This document shows positions 29,001 to 37,753 of a DNA stretch of 64,000 bases, one piece after another. The translations under genes were made by a program, and so were the position numbers. The DNA is from an uncultured Flavobacteriaceae bacterium (lineage in GTDB: Bacteria; Bacteroidota; Bacteroidia; Flavobacteriales; Flavobacteriaceae). The notes beneath the pieces were generated by a model. That model was not told the DNA's origin. It made no database searches and saw only the letters and a program-made list of their open reading frames with translations. The stretch covers positions 40,459-104,458 of the forward strand of contig CALIJE010000062.1 in assembly GCA_938017825.1 (NCBI GenBank), written 5' to 3'. Within the stretch, counting starts at the first letter, position 1. Each line of letters starts with the position of its first letter.

Positions 29001-29463
29001 ACTTCGACTTGTAGGTGATATACGGATCGTTCATATCTACCCAATAGCCCACCTGTTCGGTCATGCGGTTCCAAACATCCGTATAGCGCATCACTGCTTT
29101 TTTACAAGCAGCATTGTATTCTTCTACCGAAATTTTCTTGCCAATATCCTCTTTAGTGATTCCCAATTCTTTTTCGACGCCCAATTCAATAGGTAGGCCA
29201 TGGGTGTCCCATCCCGCTTTTCGCTTTACTTGAAACCCCTTCATGGTTTTGTAGCGCGGAAAAATGTCTTTAATCGTTCGTGCCATTACATGATGAATGC
29301 CCGGCATACCATTTGCGGAAGGTGGACCCTCGTAGAAGACGTAACTAGGATTACCCTCACGGGAAGCAACGCTTTTTTCGAAAATACCGTTCTCCTTCCA
29401 AAAGTCGAGAATCTCTTCTGCAACCTTTGGGAGGTTCAATCCCTTATATTCGGCGAACTTCAT
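26065..29463 (-). CDS. ileS: isoleucyl-tRNA synthetase
   Basis: Charges tRNA-Ile and edits valine. It has 1132 residues, the long eukaryote-like type seen in Bacteroidota rather than the ~940-residue classical form. The first class-I signature appears as GPPSANGMPGIHHVMART (about 46-63) and the second as KKMSKRLGN (around 678-686). The CP1 editing domain lies between, with TTPWTLPSNTAL near residue 235. The anticodon-binding domain and a long C-terminal extension follow. This IleRS class is generally less sensitive to mupirocin, which is known for the class and not tested here. It leads into the TraR/DksA gene after 4 bases. Confidence 0.97.
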   Translation of the reverse strand: MKFAEYKGLNLPKVAEEILDFWKENGIFEKSVASREGNPSYVFYEGPPSANGMPGIHHVMARTIKDIFPRYKTMKGFQVKRKAGWDTHGLPIELGVEKELGITKEDIGKKISVEEYNAACKKAVMRYTDVWNRMTEQVGYWVDMNDPYITYKSKYMETVWWLLKQIYDKGLIYKGYTIQPYSPKAGTGLSSHELNQPGTYQDVTDTTVTAQFKTIEDSLPDFLKNEGDVYMLAWTTTPWTLPSNTALTVGPKIDYVLVETYNQYTYKPMNVVLAKNLVQKQFAGKYDEVASKPELLEYTSGNKKIPYYLVKEFKGAELLGIRYEQLIDYAQPYQNPENAFRVIAGDFVTTEDGTGIVHTAPTFGADDALVAKQAKPEVPPMLVLDEHKNPVPLVDLQGKFRPELKEFGGKYVKNEYYDDGEAPEKSVDVEIAIKLKEENKAFKVEKYVHSYPNCWRTDKPILYYPLDSWFIKITDVKERMFELNQTINWKPKSTGEGRFGNWLANANDWNLSRSRYWGIPLPIWRTEDGTEEIIIGSVQELKAEMQKAVSSGVLEKDIFEEFAVGDMSEANYDKIDLHKNIVDQITLVSSSGKPMKRENDLIDVWFDSGSMPYAQWHYPFENQDLIDKGETFPADFIAEGVDQTRGWFYTLHAIGSMIFDTVAYKNVVSNGLVLDKDGKKMSKRLGNAADPFETMNAHGADATRWYMISNANPWDNLKFDIDGIIEVKRKFFGTLYNTYSFFSLYANIDGFSFDEPSIALSERPEIDRWVLSELHSLIQTVDESYADYEPTRATRAIANFVQENLSNWYVRLCRRRFWKGDYQQDKISAYQTLYTCLLTVAKLSAPVAPFFMDRLYKDLTATTEIEDFDSVHLAAFPAFDATVVDAVLESKMQKAQTISSLVLSIRQKEKIKVRQPLQKVMIPVLDEKQKIEIEAVADLIKSEVNVKELELLTDASGILVKQIKPNFKTLGPKYGKYMKQIAQFVSKFSQEDIQEIEQKGEISLEIENKVINLQLSDVEIVSQDIEGWLVASAGPLTVALDISINDDLRKEGIARELVNRIQNLRKDSGFEVTDKIDLKILKDGLVEQAVASNLQYIKTETLTAELNFEEKLEYGTTVAFDDINTKLFIAKH

Positions 29464-29641
29464 GATTGTTACGATGCTTCAAATTAAGGCTGCAAAATTA
29501 GGTATTTTTGATTGAATTCTTAAGGTTTTAAGGACCTGAAATTCAACTTGTAAACAGTAGTTGTTAAAAAATCACGTCCGAATATAGAATTATAACGTAT
29601 ATATTTGTGATTATTAATTATAAACGAAAAACTAAATCAAA

Positions 29642-30061
29642 ATGAAAAAAGTATTTCTAAGTACAATCATGATGTTGGCCATAGCCGTTTCCTTTACTTC
29701 TTGTAGAGACGCTGCCGACAAAGCTAAAGCTGCAACTGAGGAAGCAGCAGATGCTGCCGGTGATGCAGTAGAAGGTGCAAAAGATGCCGCAGGTGACGCC
29801 ATGGATAAGGCGGGTGACGCAGTTGACAGCGCTAAAGATGCTGCTGGTGAGGCCGTTGACGGAGTCAAAGATGCCGCTGGTGATGCGGTAGATGGTGTTA
29901 AGGATGCTGCCGGTGACGCGATGGACAAGGCTAAAGACGCCGCTGGCGATGTGAAAGATGCTGCTGGTAATGCAGTTGACAAAGCAAAAGACGCCGCTGG
30001 TGATGTGAAAGATGCTGCGGGTAACGCAGTTGACAAGGCAAAAGAAGCAGTGAAGAACTAA
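29642..30061 (+). CDS. LEA-like 11-residue-repeat lipoprotein
   Basis: A 139-residue lipoprotein with lipobox SFTSC (C21). The whole mature part is low-complexity, made of Ala, Asp, Lys, Gly and Val with no aromatic residue and no proline. From about residue 45 it is built of 11-residue units (KDAAGDAVDGV type), with two later units extended by a 7-residue KDAAGDV insert, giving an 11+7 periodicity. Hendecad repeats of this type form amphipathic helices as in group-3 LEA proteins and apolipoproteins, so membrane or desiccation/osmotic protection is a reasonable inference. An unrelated periplasmic spacer is the alternative. It has its own terminator and is monocistronic. Confidence 0.8.
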   Translation: MKKVFLSTIMMLAIAVSFTSCRDAADKAKAATEEAADAAGDAVEGAKDAAGDAMDKAGDAVDSAKDAAGEAVDGVKDAAGDAVDGVKDAAGDAMDKAKDAAGDVKDAAGNAVDKAKDAAGDVKDAAGNAVDKAKEAVKN

Positions 30062-30085
30062 TAAAAGCTTCATCAATTTAAAGAA

Positions 30086-30112
30086 AGCCTCGATTTCGAT
30101 CGGGGTTTTTTT
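30086..30112 (+). terminator. terminator with UUCG tetraloop
   Basis: GCCTCGAT (30087-30094) and ATCGGGGT (30099-30106) enclose a TTCG loop, followed by a T7 tract. It ends the repeat-lipoprotein transcript. The convergent TonB receptor stops at 30117. Confidence 0.88.
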
Positions 30113-30116
30113 GTAC

Positions 30117-32528
30117 CTAAAAACGATATCCCATTCCCAGGATTAAATTGGTTCCTGGAGCAACGATTCCAGAAGAGTACGTACGATAGCGTTGGTTGGT
30201 AATATTCTCTAAACTCAGTGTGGCCTTAAGTGAATTTGATATGGTGTATTGAGTCCGTAGATTCAATGTGTACCAAGAAGGTGAAAAAGGATTCCCATTA
30301 GAGTCGGTCGCATATATAAAGGCTTTACTCCGTTCCGAAACAGCCAAGTCATCAAAAGAAATTTGCCCGTTGTAGTTCACGAAGAGGTCGGCCCTTAGTT
30401 TTTGATCTTTCCAAACCACATGGAAATCAGCGAAAGTAGGAGCCACATGTCTTCCAGGGGAATCGGTACCATCGTCTTCTTCCTCAATCCCTTCGGTCAA
30501 GGTAAGATTCGACACAAGAGACAAATTATCGGTAAGGAAGGCCTCAACACCAAATTCAAACCCATATACATAGGCCTTTGCCGCATTCTGTATGGCCTGA
30601 ACATTGCTGAGTTCGCCATTGTATTCAATTTCAGATTGGCCGTTAAAAAGAAAATCCCTTCGTACCAGTGCATCTACCAAATAGGTATAAAATGTAGCAC
30701 CCTTCAGCACCACCTTATCATTAAAGTTTTTGCTGATACCCAACTCGGCATTATAGGCGTATTCTGGTTCTAAATCTGTATTCGGAACAACAACGGCCCC
30801 CGGTTCGGAATCGAATATCTTGCCAACATCATCAATATTGGGTGAGCGAAACCCCGTAGAACCATTGGCCGTTATTTGAAGGTTGGCCTGAGGAAACCAA
30901 CTGATGCCTAAACTGCCCGTTAAGGCCCCATTATCTAGGTTCGCATCATCAAAAGGAAATGGGTAAAAGGTCTTGTCAAAAAGAGCATTGATCCAAACAT
31001 GGCTATAGCGAAGCCCGGTCAATAATGTCAAATTAGGCTTTGCTTTATATTCGCCGCTTACATAACCAGCAACGGTTTGCCATGTGGCCCCATCGGGATA
31101 TCGCGATGCTGCCGCGGCAATAGTATTGGTATCAATATTGGTTTCACTGCCGCTAGACCCTACCTTGTTGAACACATACTCCCCGCCATAGTACAATCTC
31201 AAATTACCGATCTTTTTATTTTCAAAATCGATATTGGTCGAAATGGCATCTACTTTTTCCTTGGTGGAAAATAAATCTGGCGAACCAAAATTTCTATCAT
31301 TTCGACTCTCCTCAAAATGTTGATACGCTGTCGTAATTTTTAGGCCATCATAAAACTTGCCTTGCCCTTTTTTGAAGATCTGAAAATTAGACATGAACCA
31401 CTTTTGAGGTCCGTAAAACCATTCTGCGGAACGAAGACCGTCGCCATCACTATTTGGTCGAATTAGGCGATCATATCTCGAATAATCGGAAGTTTCGGAA
31501 TAATGGGTGTTCAGGTGAAAGAGCCAGTTGTTATTTGGTTTAAAGGTAATCTTCTGCATTAGATTTAGTTGATCGTAAGATGTTGGAAGTTGCTTTCGGG
31601 GATTGGAATTCTCAACCAGCACATCTTGTCCGCCAGTTCTAGTAACATAGTTGCTTCGCAAATAGGTATCACGGCCATGTTTTCCCATCCTAAGATCGCC
31701 AAAATCATTATAGGAAATGCTGGTCAATGAGGCCCATTTCTTTTTACCCAAATTTAGGTCAGCTTGAATAGTGTTCTCGGTATTTGCAGTTGAGAACCTA
31801 TAGTTCGCATTACCCGCAACCAAAAGGCTATCTGCATCTGAAAGCATTGGTTTTTTGGTGTAAAAATTCATAACCCCTCCCATGGCATCACTTCCATAAA
31901 TGACAGAGCCTGGCCCGAAAATAATCTCTGTATTCTTTACTGTAAATGGGTCGATGGATATAACATTTTGAATGTTGCCCCCACGAAAAATCGCATTGTT
32001 CATGCGTACGCCATCCACCGTTAGCAGCAGTCTATTAGTTGAAAAACCTCTTATCATGGGGCTACCTCCCCCCAGTTGACTTTTTTGAACAAAGACTTTA
32101 CCACTGCCTTGCAACAAGTCTGCTGAAGTTTGCGGGTTGGCAAAAGCAATTTCACGTGCATCGATAGAAGCAATCTTTTGTGGAATATCCTTCTTTTGCT
32201 GTTCCCATTTAGAAACTGACATTACAACCTCATCTAACTGTTCAGCTTTTGGTACTAGGTAAATGCGGCTACTTTCTTTAAAAATTTGCCTTTTGGTACT
32301 CTTTCTGATTTGGTAATTGATATGTTTAAAGGTAATTCGCTCATTAGGGTCAAAAACGCCCAAGTCGCACCTCCCATCAAAATCGCTGATTGCAGTCTTC
32401 GACTTGTCTAGGTTGTATACTGCAACGTTGAGGATAGGTTCTTGAGTGTCTGCATCCAATACCATGATTTCCTGTGCGGAAGCCAGCTGAAAAAACAACA
32501 GGAATATGCCAAAAAGAATCTTGCGCAT
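30117..32528 (-). CDS. TonB-dependent receptor, haem/haemoglobin-receptor-like
   Basis: An 803-residue receptor starting at MRKILFGIF. The upstream in-frame ATG at 32546 overlaps recO. The signal peptide ends near ASA/QE. A carboxypeptidase-regulatory-like domain (about 20-95), a plug (about 105-230, with SPMIRGFSTNRLLLTVDGVRMNN and GPGSVIYGSDAMGGVMNF) and a barrel ending in TNLILGMGYRF follow. The plug resembles the haemoglobin/haem receptor branch more than SusC-type receptors, but the family resemblance is weak evidence for substrate. It starts 1 base after the recO stop, so the two are probably translated from one message. Confidence 0.9.
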   Translation of the reverse strand: MRKILFGIFLLFFQLASAQEIMVLDADTQEPILNVAVYNLDKSKTAISDFDGRCDLGVFDPNERITFKHINYQIRKSTKRQIFKESSRIYLVPKAEQLDEVVMSVSKWEQQKKDIPQKIASIDAREIAFANPQTSADLLQGSGKVFVQKSQLGGGSPMIRGFSTNRLLLTVDGVRMNNAIFRGGNIQNVISIDPFTVKNTEIIFGPGSVIYGSDAMGGVMNFYTKKPMLSDADSLLVAGNANYRFSTANTENTIQADLNLGKKKWASLTSISYNDFGDLRMGKHGRDTYLRSNYVTRTGGQDVLVENSNPRKQLPTSYDQLNLMQKITFKPNNNWLFHLNTHYSETSDYSRYDRLIRPNSDGDGLRSAEWFYGPQKWFMSNFQIFKKGQGKFYDGLKITTAYQHFEESRNDRNFGSPDLFSTKEKVDAISTNIDFENKKIGNLRLYYGGEYVFNKVGSSGSETNIDTNTIAAAASRYPDGATWQTVAGYVSGEYKAKPNLTLLTGLRYSHVWINALFDKTFYPFPFDDANLDNGALTGSLGISWFPQANLQITANGSTGFRSPNIDDVGKIFDSEPGAVVVPNTDLEPEYAYNAELGISKNFNDKVVLKGATFYTYLVDALVRRDFLFNGQSEIEYNGELSNVQAIQNAAKAYVYGFEFGVEAFLTDNLSLVSNLTLTEGIEEEDDGTDSPGRHVAPTFADFHVVWKDQKLRADLFVNYNGQISFDDLAVSERSKAFIYATDSNGNPFSPSWYTLNLRTQYTISNSLKATLSLENITNQRYRTYSSGIVAPGTNLILGMGYRF

Positions 32529-32529
32529 G

Positions 32530-33249
32530 TTAGCTAAAAACTTCATTTAAAATGGCAAGGGACTTTGGTTTTCGAAATCCCTGCAAATGTAATTCAAAAT
32601 ATAGAACAAGCGATTTTAAGAGGTCTTGACGCTGCGTCTTACTCATTCTAATGGTTTCTATTGCATCAAAATTTATGCCCAAGAAGGTTTTGAAGAAGGT
32701 TAAGTTTTCTCCGGTCACTATCGGATTCAAGGATGGGGTATTGGTAAACTCCCCTTCCAAGAGATCAAAACACGAAGAACCGAGTTGACTTTTATCGGGA
32801 TAAAAGCCCAAATATTTCGTTAACCTAAGCAAGAAATAGATGTGAAAATTTGATACTTTATCATGTGCATCCAACCATTGCAAGGAAGCTTCCAAGAAAT
32901 CGAAGAGCCCTTGGTTCGGCTCCTCTTCATGAATACTATTACTCAACATTTCAGCCAAGAACATCGTCAACGCATTTTTGCCGATATCAGTGTGCAGGGT
33001 CTGATAATGATGACATACTTTAGCTTCTCGAATACGCTCGAGTGTACCCTTATTTCGATGGTTTGCAACCAATTCTAACTGGGTTAAAGGCTGGAACAAG
33101 GCAGTTTTCAGCTTACCTTTCTTTGCTGTCAATATTCCTTTTAGCAAGTAACTTTTAAGTCCGTCAGAAGCTGTAAACGCCTTCACGATGAGGCTCGTAT
33201 CTCCAAATTTTAAAGAAGACAAGATTATGGCCCGGGTGGTTACTTGCAT
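32530..33249 (-). CDS. recO: DNA repair protein RecO
   Basis: Mediator protein of the RecFOR pathway that loads RecA onto SSB-coated DNA. About 239 residues from MQVTTRAIILSS, since the ATG at 33258 adds only MYS. The N-terminal OB-fold (about 1-80: RAIILSSLKFGDTSLIVKAFT, then GLKSYLLKGIL) is characteristic. The C-terminal helical part lacks obvious zinc cysteines, as in many Bacteroidota RecO. The TonB receptor gene follows after a single base. Confidence 0.92.
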   Translation of the reverse strand: MQVTTRAIILSSLKFGDTSLIVKAFTASDGLKSYLLKGILTAKKGKLKTALFQPLTQLELVANHRNKGTLERIREAKVCHHYQTLHTDIGKNALTMFLAEMLSNSIHEEEPNQGLFDFLEASLQWLDAHDKVSNFHIYFLLRLTKYLGFYPDKSQLGSSCFDLLEGEFTNTPSLNPIVTGENLTFFKTFLGINFDAIETIRMSKTQRQDLLKSLVLYFELHLQGFRKPKSLAILNEVFS

Positions 33250-33333
33250 CGAATACAATGGGTTTGGAGCAAAGATAGGTCGAAAAAAGTTCGAGTTACC
33301 AAATTAGAAGTAGGTAATACGCGTAATACCAAA

Positions 33334-33361
33334 GCCCCGAAGTTAATGATAACCCCGGGGC
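33334..33361 (-). terminator. possible gdhA terminator hairpin
   Basis: GCCCCGAAGTTA / TAACCCCGGGGC (33334-33345 and 33350-33361) pair with an ATGA loop and two internal mismatches, 22 bases after the gdhA stop. The T-tract on the minus strand is short, so the call is tentative. Confidence 0.5.
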
Positions 33362-33383
33362 CCTAAATAATAATTATTCAATT

Positions 33384-34739
33384 TTAAATTACTCCTTGGG
33401 CAAGCATCGCATCAGCAACTTTAACGAAACCTGCAATATTGGCTCCTTTTACGTAATTGCAGTATCCGCCTTTTTCCTTACCATATTGAATACATGAATC
33501 ATGAATATCTTCCATAATGTCTTTCAATTTTTGATCGACTTCTTCACGTGTCCAACTGATGCGCAATGAGTTTTGAGACATTTCTAAACCTGAGGTTGCT
33601 ACCCCACCTGCATTTGATGCCTTACCAGGAGCAAAGAGAATCTTTGCTTTTTCAAATTCATGGATCGCTTCGGGGGTCGAAGGCATATTCGCTCCTTCTG
33701 CAACACAAATACACTTACCTCGTAATAATTTCTTGGCATCGGCACCATTAAGTTCATTCTGGGTTGCACAAGGAAGTGCAATATCACATTTAACTTCCCA
33801 AGGCTTTTTTCCTTTTACGAATTTTGCCGATTTGTATTTTTTGGCATATTCAGAAATGCGCCCTCGCTTATTATTCTTCAGATCCATGACAAAGGCCAAC
33901 TTCTTGGCATCGATGCCTTCACTATCAATTACATACCCTTGAGAATCGGATAGCGTTAATACCGTAGCACCTAATTGAATGGCTTTTTCAGCAGCGAACT
34001 GTGCCACATTACCAGACCCGGAAATAACTACCTTCTTACCTTCAAAGCTTTCATCTCTTGTTTTCAACATGCTTTGGGCAAAATATACCGTACCATACCC
34101 GGTTGCTTCAGGTCTAATCAAAGAACCGCCCCACGAGCGACCTTTACCAGTTAAAACCCCAGTAAATTCGTTTCTGATTTTCTTGTACATTCCGAAAAGA
34201 AAGCCAATTTCCCTAGCACCAACTCCAATATCCCCTGCGGGCACATCTGTATTCGGGCCAATATGACGGTTTAACTCTGACATGAACGCATGGCAAAAAC
34301 GCATCACCTCATCATCTGATTTACCCTTAGGGTCAAAATCAGAGCCTCCTTTACCACCGCCCATAGGCAAGGTGGTTAGACTATTCTTGAATACCTGCTC
34401 AAAAGCCAAGAACTTCAAGATACTTGCATTAACAGATGGGTGAAATCTCAAACCACCTTTGTACGGCCCAATTGCCGAATTCATCTGAATGCGATACCCG
34501 CGATTCACATGAATTTCTCCCTTGTCATCGATCCATGAAACTCGAAATGAGATCAATCGTTCGGGTTCGACCATGCGCAGTAAAATGTTTTTACCACTAT
34601 ATATTCTTTTTCGTGCGATATAAGGAATCACCGTTTCGGCTACCTCTTGTACCGCTTGTATAAACTCTGGCTCATGACCATTTCTGATCCTGACCTCGTT
34701 CATAAATCCATTGATTTTTGATTGCATTTTTGCGTCCAT
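33384..34739 (-). CDS. gdhA: NADP-type glutamate dehydrogenase
   Basis: Reversible reductive amination of 2-oxoglutarate, the main ammonium-assimilating step in many Bacteroidota. It has 451 residues, matching the hexameric family of about 445-450. Substrate-site motifs are present: GPYKGGLRFHPSV (about 91-103), PMGGGKGGSDFDPKGKSD (about 124-141, with the catalytic lysine) and DVPAGDIGVGAREIG. The Rossmann glycine motif is VISGSGNVAQFAAEKA (about 237-252). A start at the internal ATG four codons later (MQSKINGF) is equally possible. It is monocistronic. Confidence 0.96.
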   Translation of the reverse strand: MDAKMQSKINGFMNEVRIRNGHEPEFIQAVQEVAETVIPYIARKRIYSGKNILLRMVEPERLISFRVSWIDDKGEIHVNRGYRIQMNSAIGPYKGGLRFHPSVNASILKFLAFEQVFKNSLTTLPMGGGKGGSDFDPKGKSDDEVMRFCHAFMSELNRHIGPNTDVPAGDIGVGAREIGFLFGMYKKIRNEFTGVLTGKGRSWGGSLIRPEATGYGTVYFAQSMLKTRDESFEGKKVVISGSGNVAQFAAEKAIQLGATVLTLSDSQGYVIDSEGIDAKKLAFVMDLKNNKRGRISEYAKKYKSAKFVKGKKPWEVKCDIALPCATQNELNGADAKKLLRGKCICVAEGANMPSTPEAIHEFEKAKILFAPGKASNAGGVATSGLEMSQNSLRISWTREEVDQKLKDIMEDIHDSCIQYGKEKGGYCNYVKGANIAGFVKVADAMLAQGVI

Positions 34740-34844
34740 AAAGTCTTAGGAATAAATTATATTTTATTGATTTTGAGATATAACGGCAAAATTATGATAT
34801 TCCTATAATTTTGACCCTATTTTTTTGAAAATTCCGTAAAATAC

Positions 34845-35999
34845 CTATCCGATAGCCCGTTCAAGGTCCGCAATCAAATCGGCCTCATCTTCGATACCGA
34901 CACTGAGACGAATTAGTGAATCTACCACCCCGCTCTTCTCACGTTCTTCCTTGGGAATACTAGCATGAGTCATACTGGCAGGATGACCGGCCAAACTCTC
35001 TACACCACCCAATGACTCGGCCAAGGTAAACAGTCGCAATTTTTCTACGATTCTTATGGCATCTTCATAACTGCTTCCCGCCGGTATAAAGGAAATCATG
35101 CCTCCGAAATCTGACATTTGACTTTTTGCAATTTCATGATTTGCATGGTCTTCAAAACCAGGCCAATAGACCTTTTCGATCTTCGGATGTTTGGCAAGAT
35201 AGTTCGCAATGGCCTTTCCATTGTCACAATGACGTTGCATACGTACATGAAGGGTTTTGATGCCGCGAAGTGTCAAAAAACTATCCATGGGTCCACAGAC
35301 GGCACCGCTGGCATTTTGAATAAAATAGAGTTTGTCGGCAAGCTCCTTATCCTTAACAACAAGAGCTCCGACGACCACATCGCTATGCCCGCCTAAATAC
35401 TTTGTTGCAGAATGCATCACAATGTCCGCTCCCAAATCCAAAGGTGTTTGTAAATAGGGTGTGGCGAACGTATTATCTACAGCAAGTAAGATATCATGCT
35501 GCTTGGCAAGGACAGAGACGGCCTTAATGTCGATTACATTCATCATAGGATTGGTAGGGGTCTCTACCCAAATCAGCCTAGTCTTATCGGTAATGTATTC
35601 AGCTATTTTCTCGGCATTTTGCATTCCGATAAAGGTGAATTTGATTCCGTATTTTTCAAATACCTGCTTGAATAAACGGTAGCTGCCACCATATAAATCG
35701 TTGGTGGAAACCACTTCGTCGCCAGGATCCAATAACTTCACCACCGCATCTATCGCCGCCAAGCCACTGGCAAAGGCCAGACCATAATTTCCATTTTCAA
35801 TGCTGGCCAAACTATTTTCCAAAGCCGTTCGCGTTGGGTTGGCAGAGCGAGAATATTCATATCCCTTATGCGCTCCTGGAGTTGACTGTGCATAGGTTGA
35901 TGTTTGGTATATCGGAGGCATTACCGCACCGTAAGCAGCATCGGGTTCCTGACCTCCATGTATGGTCTTACTATTGAATTTTAACTTTTTATCGTCCAT
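34845..35999 (-). CDS. cystathionine gamma-synthase/lyase family PLP enzyme
   Basis: Cys/Met-metabolism PLP enzyme of 384 residues. The Schiff-base lysine is K200 in MHSATKYLGGHSD. The upstream YGGSYRLF (about 103-110) and VETPTNPMMNVIDI (about 145-158) motifs and the C-terminal LAESLGGVESLAGHPASMTH are diagnostic. It either condenses O-acyl-homoserine with cysteine or cleaves cystathionine, and sequence alone does not separate synthase from lyase in this family. No other methionine gene is adjacent. It is divergent from the DUF3298 lipoprotein gene. Confidence 0.9.
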   Translation of the reverse strand: MDDKKLKFNSKTIHGGQEPDAAYGAVMPPIYQTSTYAQSTPGAHKGYEYSRSANPTRTALENSLASIENGNYGLAFASGLAAIDAVVKLLDPGDEVVSTNDLYGGSYRLFKQVFEKYGIKFTFIGMQNAEKIAEYITDKTRLIWVETPTNPMMNVIDIKAVSVLAKQHDILLAVDNTFATPYLQTPLDLGADIVMHSATKYLGGHSDVVVGALVVKDKELADKLYFIQNASGAVCGPMDSFLTLRGIKTLHVRMQRHCDNGKAIANYLAKHPKIEKVYWPGFEDHANHEIAKSQMSDFGGMISFIPAGSSYEDAIRIVEKLRLFTLAESLGGVESLAGHPASMTHASIPKEEREKSGVVDSLIRLSVGIEDEADLIADLERAIG

Positions 36000-36080
36000 T
36001 ACGTATAATTAATGATACAAATGTATCGTTATCTTTGGAGGCATACAATGCCTCCCCCGATTTCCCTAAACCGAATTGTC

Positions 36081-36824
36081 ATGAAATGTGTTATTCCTTG
36101 CTTCTTCGTTTTACTTTTGCTCCTTGGTTGCAGCAATGCCGACAAACTTACTTTCAAAACCATTCAAATTAAAGAGCAAGTTTGTGCAGATTGTCCGAAA
36201 ATCAAGATTTTGATTCCCGAGGCTACCGCATCTTCAAAAGTATCGCAAAGTGTGAATACGGCTTTAAAAGAGGAGTGTATTTCATTATTGAATTTTGACG
36301 ATGAAATAGAACTAAACGAAATCGAAGATGCCATATCCTCTTTCAGCAATGGATATAAAGAAATGAAAAAACTATTTGCCGATGAACTGGGCAGTTGGGA
36401 AGCTGAAATAAACGGAAAAGTGGTCTTCGAAGACCCTGATTTATTGACCATAGAGCTAAATTCATATGTTTTTACGGGTGGTGCACACGGCTATACCTCA
36501 AAACGATTTCTAAATTTCGATAAGGCCAAAGGAACTGAATTAGAAAACTGGGAACTGTTTAACAGTGCTGAAAAATTCGAAGAGTTCGCCGAGGCCAAAT
36601 TTAGGGAACAAGAGTCCATTCCTGAGAACGAATCAATAAACCATACCGGACTCATGTTTGAAAGAGATAGCTTTTATCTTCCCGAAAATATTGGATTTAC
36701 CAAAGACGGAGTTCAACTCCTGTATAATCCTTATGAGGTCGCATCTTATGCCGACGGACCGATCGAGTTGATTTTAACACACAATGAAGTCAAAAAGTAC
36801 TTGGCCAAAAAACCGAAATCATAG
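36081..36824 (+). CDS. DUF3298/DUF4163 lipoprotein
   Basis: A 247-residue predicted lipoprotein. The start at 36081 (MKCVIPCFFVLLLLLGC) gives a clean type II signal with lipidated C17. The frame stays open to 36012, but those extra 23 residues do not look like a signal peptide. The C-terminal half carries a DUF3298 domain (SYVFTGGAHGYTSKRFLNFD, then GVQLLYNPYEVASYADGP), found in anti-sigma-factor-like and lysozyme-inhibitor-like envelope proteins. The function is unknown. It converges with the DinB gene at 36828 with 3 bases between stops. Confidence 0.8.
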   Translation: MKCVIPCFFVLLLLLGCSNADKLTFKTIQIKEQVCADCPKIKILIPEATASSKVSQSVNTALKEECISLLNFDDEIELNEIEDAISSFSNGYKEMKKLFADELGSWEAEINGKVVFEDPDLLTIELNSYVFTGGAHGYTSKRFLNFDKAKGTELENWELFNSAEKFEEFAEAKFREQESIPENESINHTGLMFERDSFYLPENIGFTKDGVQLLYNPYEVASYADGPIELILTHNEVKKYLAKKPKS

Positions 36825-36827
36825 TTC

Positions 36828-37289
36828 TTATAGCTTCACCGCCTTCAGTAGTGAAAATATAGTTCCAAGGTGCAAACCTTCGTGAAATTGGTTGAAGGCA
36901 ATCGCTTCATCAACATTTTTCAGCGTAACATTGGCACTGGTGGTATACTCCTTAAAATTTACAAATACGTCATTGTTGTAATCCTCAGTTGTCTTTTCAA
37001 TGGTCGAAAAAAGTAACTTTTTAAGCTGTTCGATTTCCTCATCGGTCGCATGTCCATCTGGGAAGGTTCCTTTTTTGAACTTATCGACCAACTTCTGCGG
37101 TACCTCAAACGGGAGACCGCTAAAACCATAAACCAAATTTTGTTGCGTGGCCACCACATGCGCGATATTCCACCAGATATTATTGTTGTATCCTTCAGGT
37201 ATTTTAAGGAGTTCAGCCTTTGGCGTATTTTTTAAAATATGATAGAAAGCCTTGCGAATTTGGAGGTTTTGTTCTAGTACGTTTTTCAT
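36828..37289 (-). CDS. cytoplasmic DinB-superfamily protein
   Basis: A 153-residue four-helix DinB/YfiT-like protein without a signal peptide. Potential metal histidines are in WWNIAHVVATQ (H49) and FHEGLHLGTIF (H136 and H140). This subgroup is widespread in Flavobacteriia and uncharacterised. It is the only one of the three DinB paralogues in the window that lacks an export signal. It is divergent from the ArsC-like/EamA pair. Confidence 0.8.
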   Translation of the reverse strand: MKNVLEQNLQIRKAFYHILKNTPKAELLKIPEGYNNNIWWNIAHVVATQQNLVYGFSGLPFEVPQKLVDKFKKGTFPDGHATDEEIEQLKKLLFSTIEKTTEDYNNDVFVNFKEYTTSANVTLKNVDEAIAFNQFHEGLHLGTIFSLLKAVKL

Positions 37290-37399
37290 GAAAATCTGTT
37301 TCTAAAGAGTGATCCAAAAATAGTACAATTGAACTGAATTAGGTTTCTTTGCGTTGTAATTGTCAAATTAAAAAGACACCTATCAAACTTGAAAAAAAT

Positions 37400-37753
37400 A
37401 TGAAAAAGATTTACCACCTAAGTACTTGTGACACCTGCCAGCGTATTCTACGGGAACTGCAACCCTTGGACGGCTTTGTATTGCAGGATATCAAAACGGA
37501 AACCATGTCGCAGTCACAAATAGAGGAAATGAAAAACGCCGCTGGGAGCTATGAGGCCTTGTTTAGCAAAAGAGCAAGATTGTTTCGCCAACAAGGTTGG
37601 CATGAAAAGGAGCTTTCTGAAACAGACTATAAAAAACTGATTTTAGATCATTATACCTTTTTAAAGCGACCTGTTGTGCAGGTTGGAAAGCAGATTTTTA
37701 TCGGAAACAGTAAAAAGGTAGTTGAGGCTGCCAAAGCAGCTATTCACTCTTGA
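37400..37753 (+). CDS. ArsC/Spx-family thioredoxin-fold protein
   Basis: A 117-residue protein with the Spx/ArsC thioredoxin fold and an N-terminal CxxC (C10-C13 in STCDTCQRIL). It contains the family's FLKRPVVQVGKQIFIG strand (about residue 88-103), where ArsC proteins have the RP catalytic arginine. It could be a glutaredoxin-linked arsenate reductase or a redox regulator of the YffB type. No arsenic genes are nearby, so I do not assign arsC. The ATG at 37400 is chosen over an in-frame upstream ATG at 37349. Its stop overlaps the EamA start by 4 bases. Confidence 0.8.
   Translation: MKKIYHLSTCDTCQRILRELQPLDGFVLQDIKTETMSQSQIEEMKNAAGSYEALFSKRARLFRQQGWHEKELSETDYKKLILDHYTFLKRPVVQVGKQIFIGNSKKVVEAAKAAIHS

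Noticed and set aside
29757..30046. Repeated units that could look like a CRISPR or minisatellite array
   Set aside because: The units keep the reading frame and vary at codon third positions, so they are coding repeats. There are no unique spacers.
29632..30076. Long minus-strand frames (134 and 139 codons) opposite the repeat lipoprotein
   Set aside because: They are shadow frames caused by the GC-rich repeat. The plus-strand frame has a lipobox, regular 11-residue units and its own terminator.
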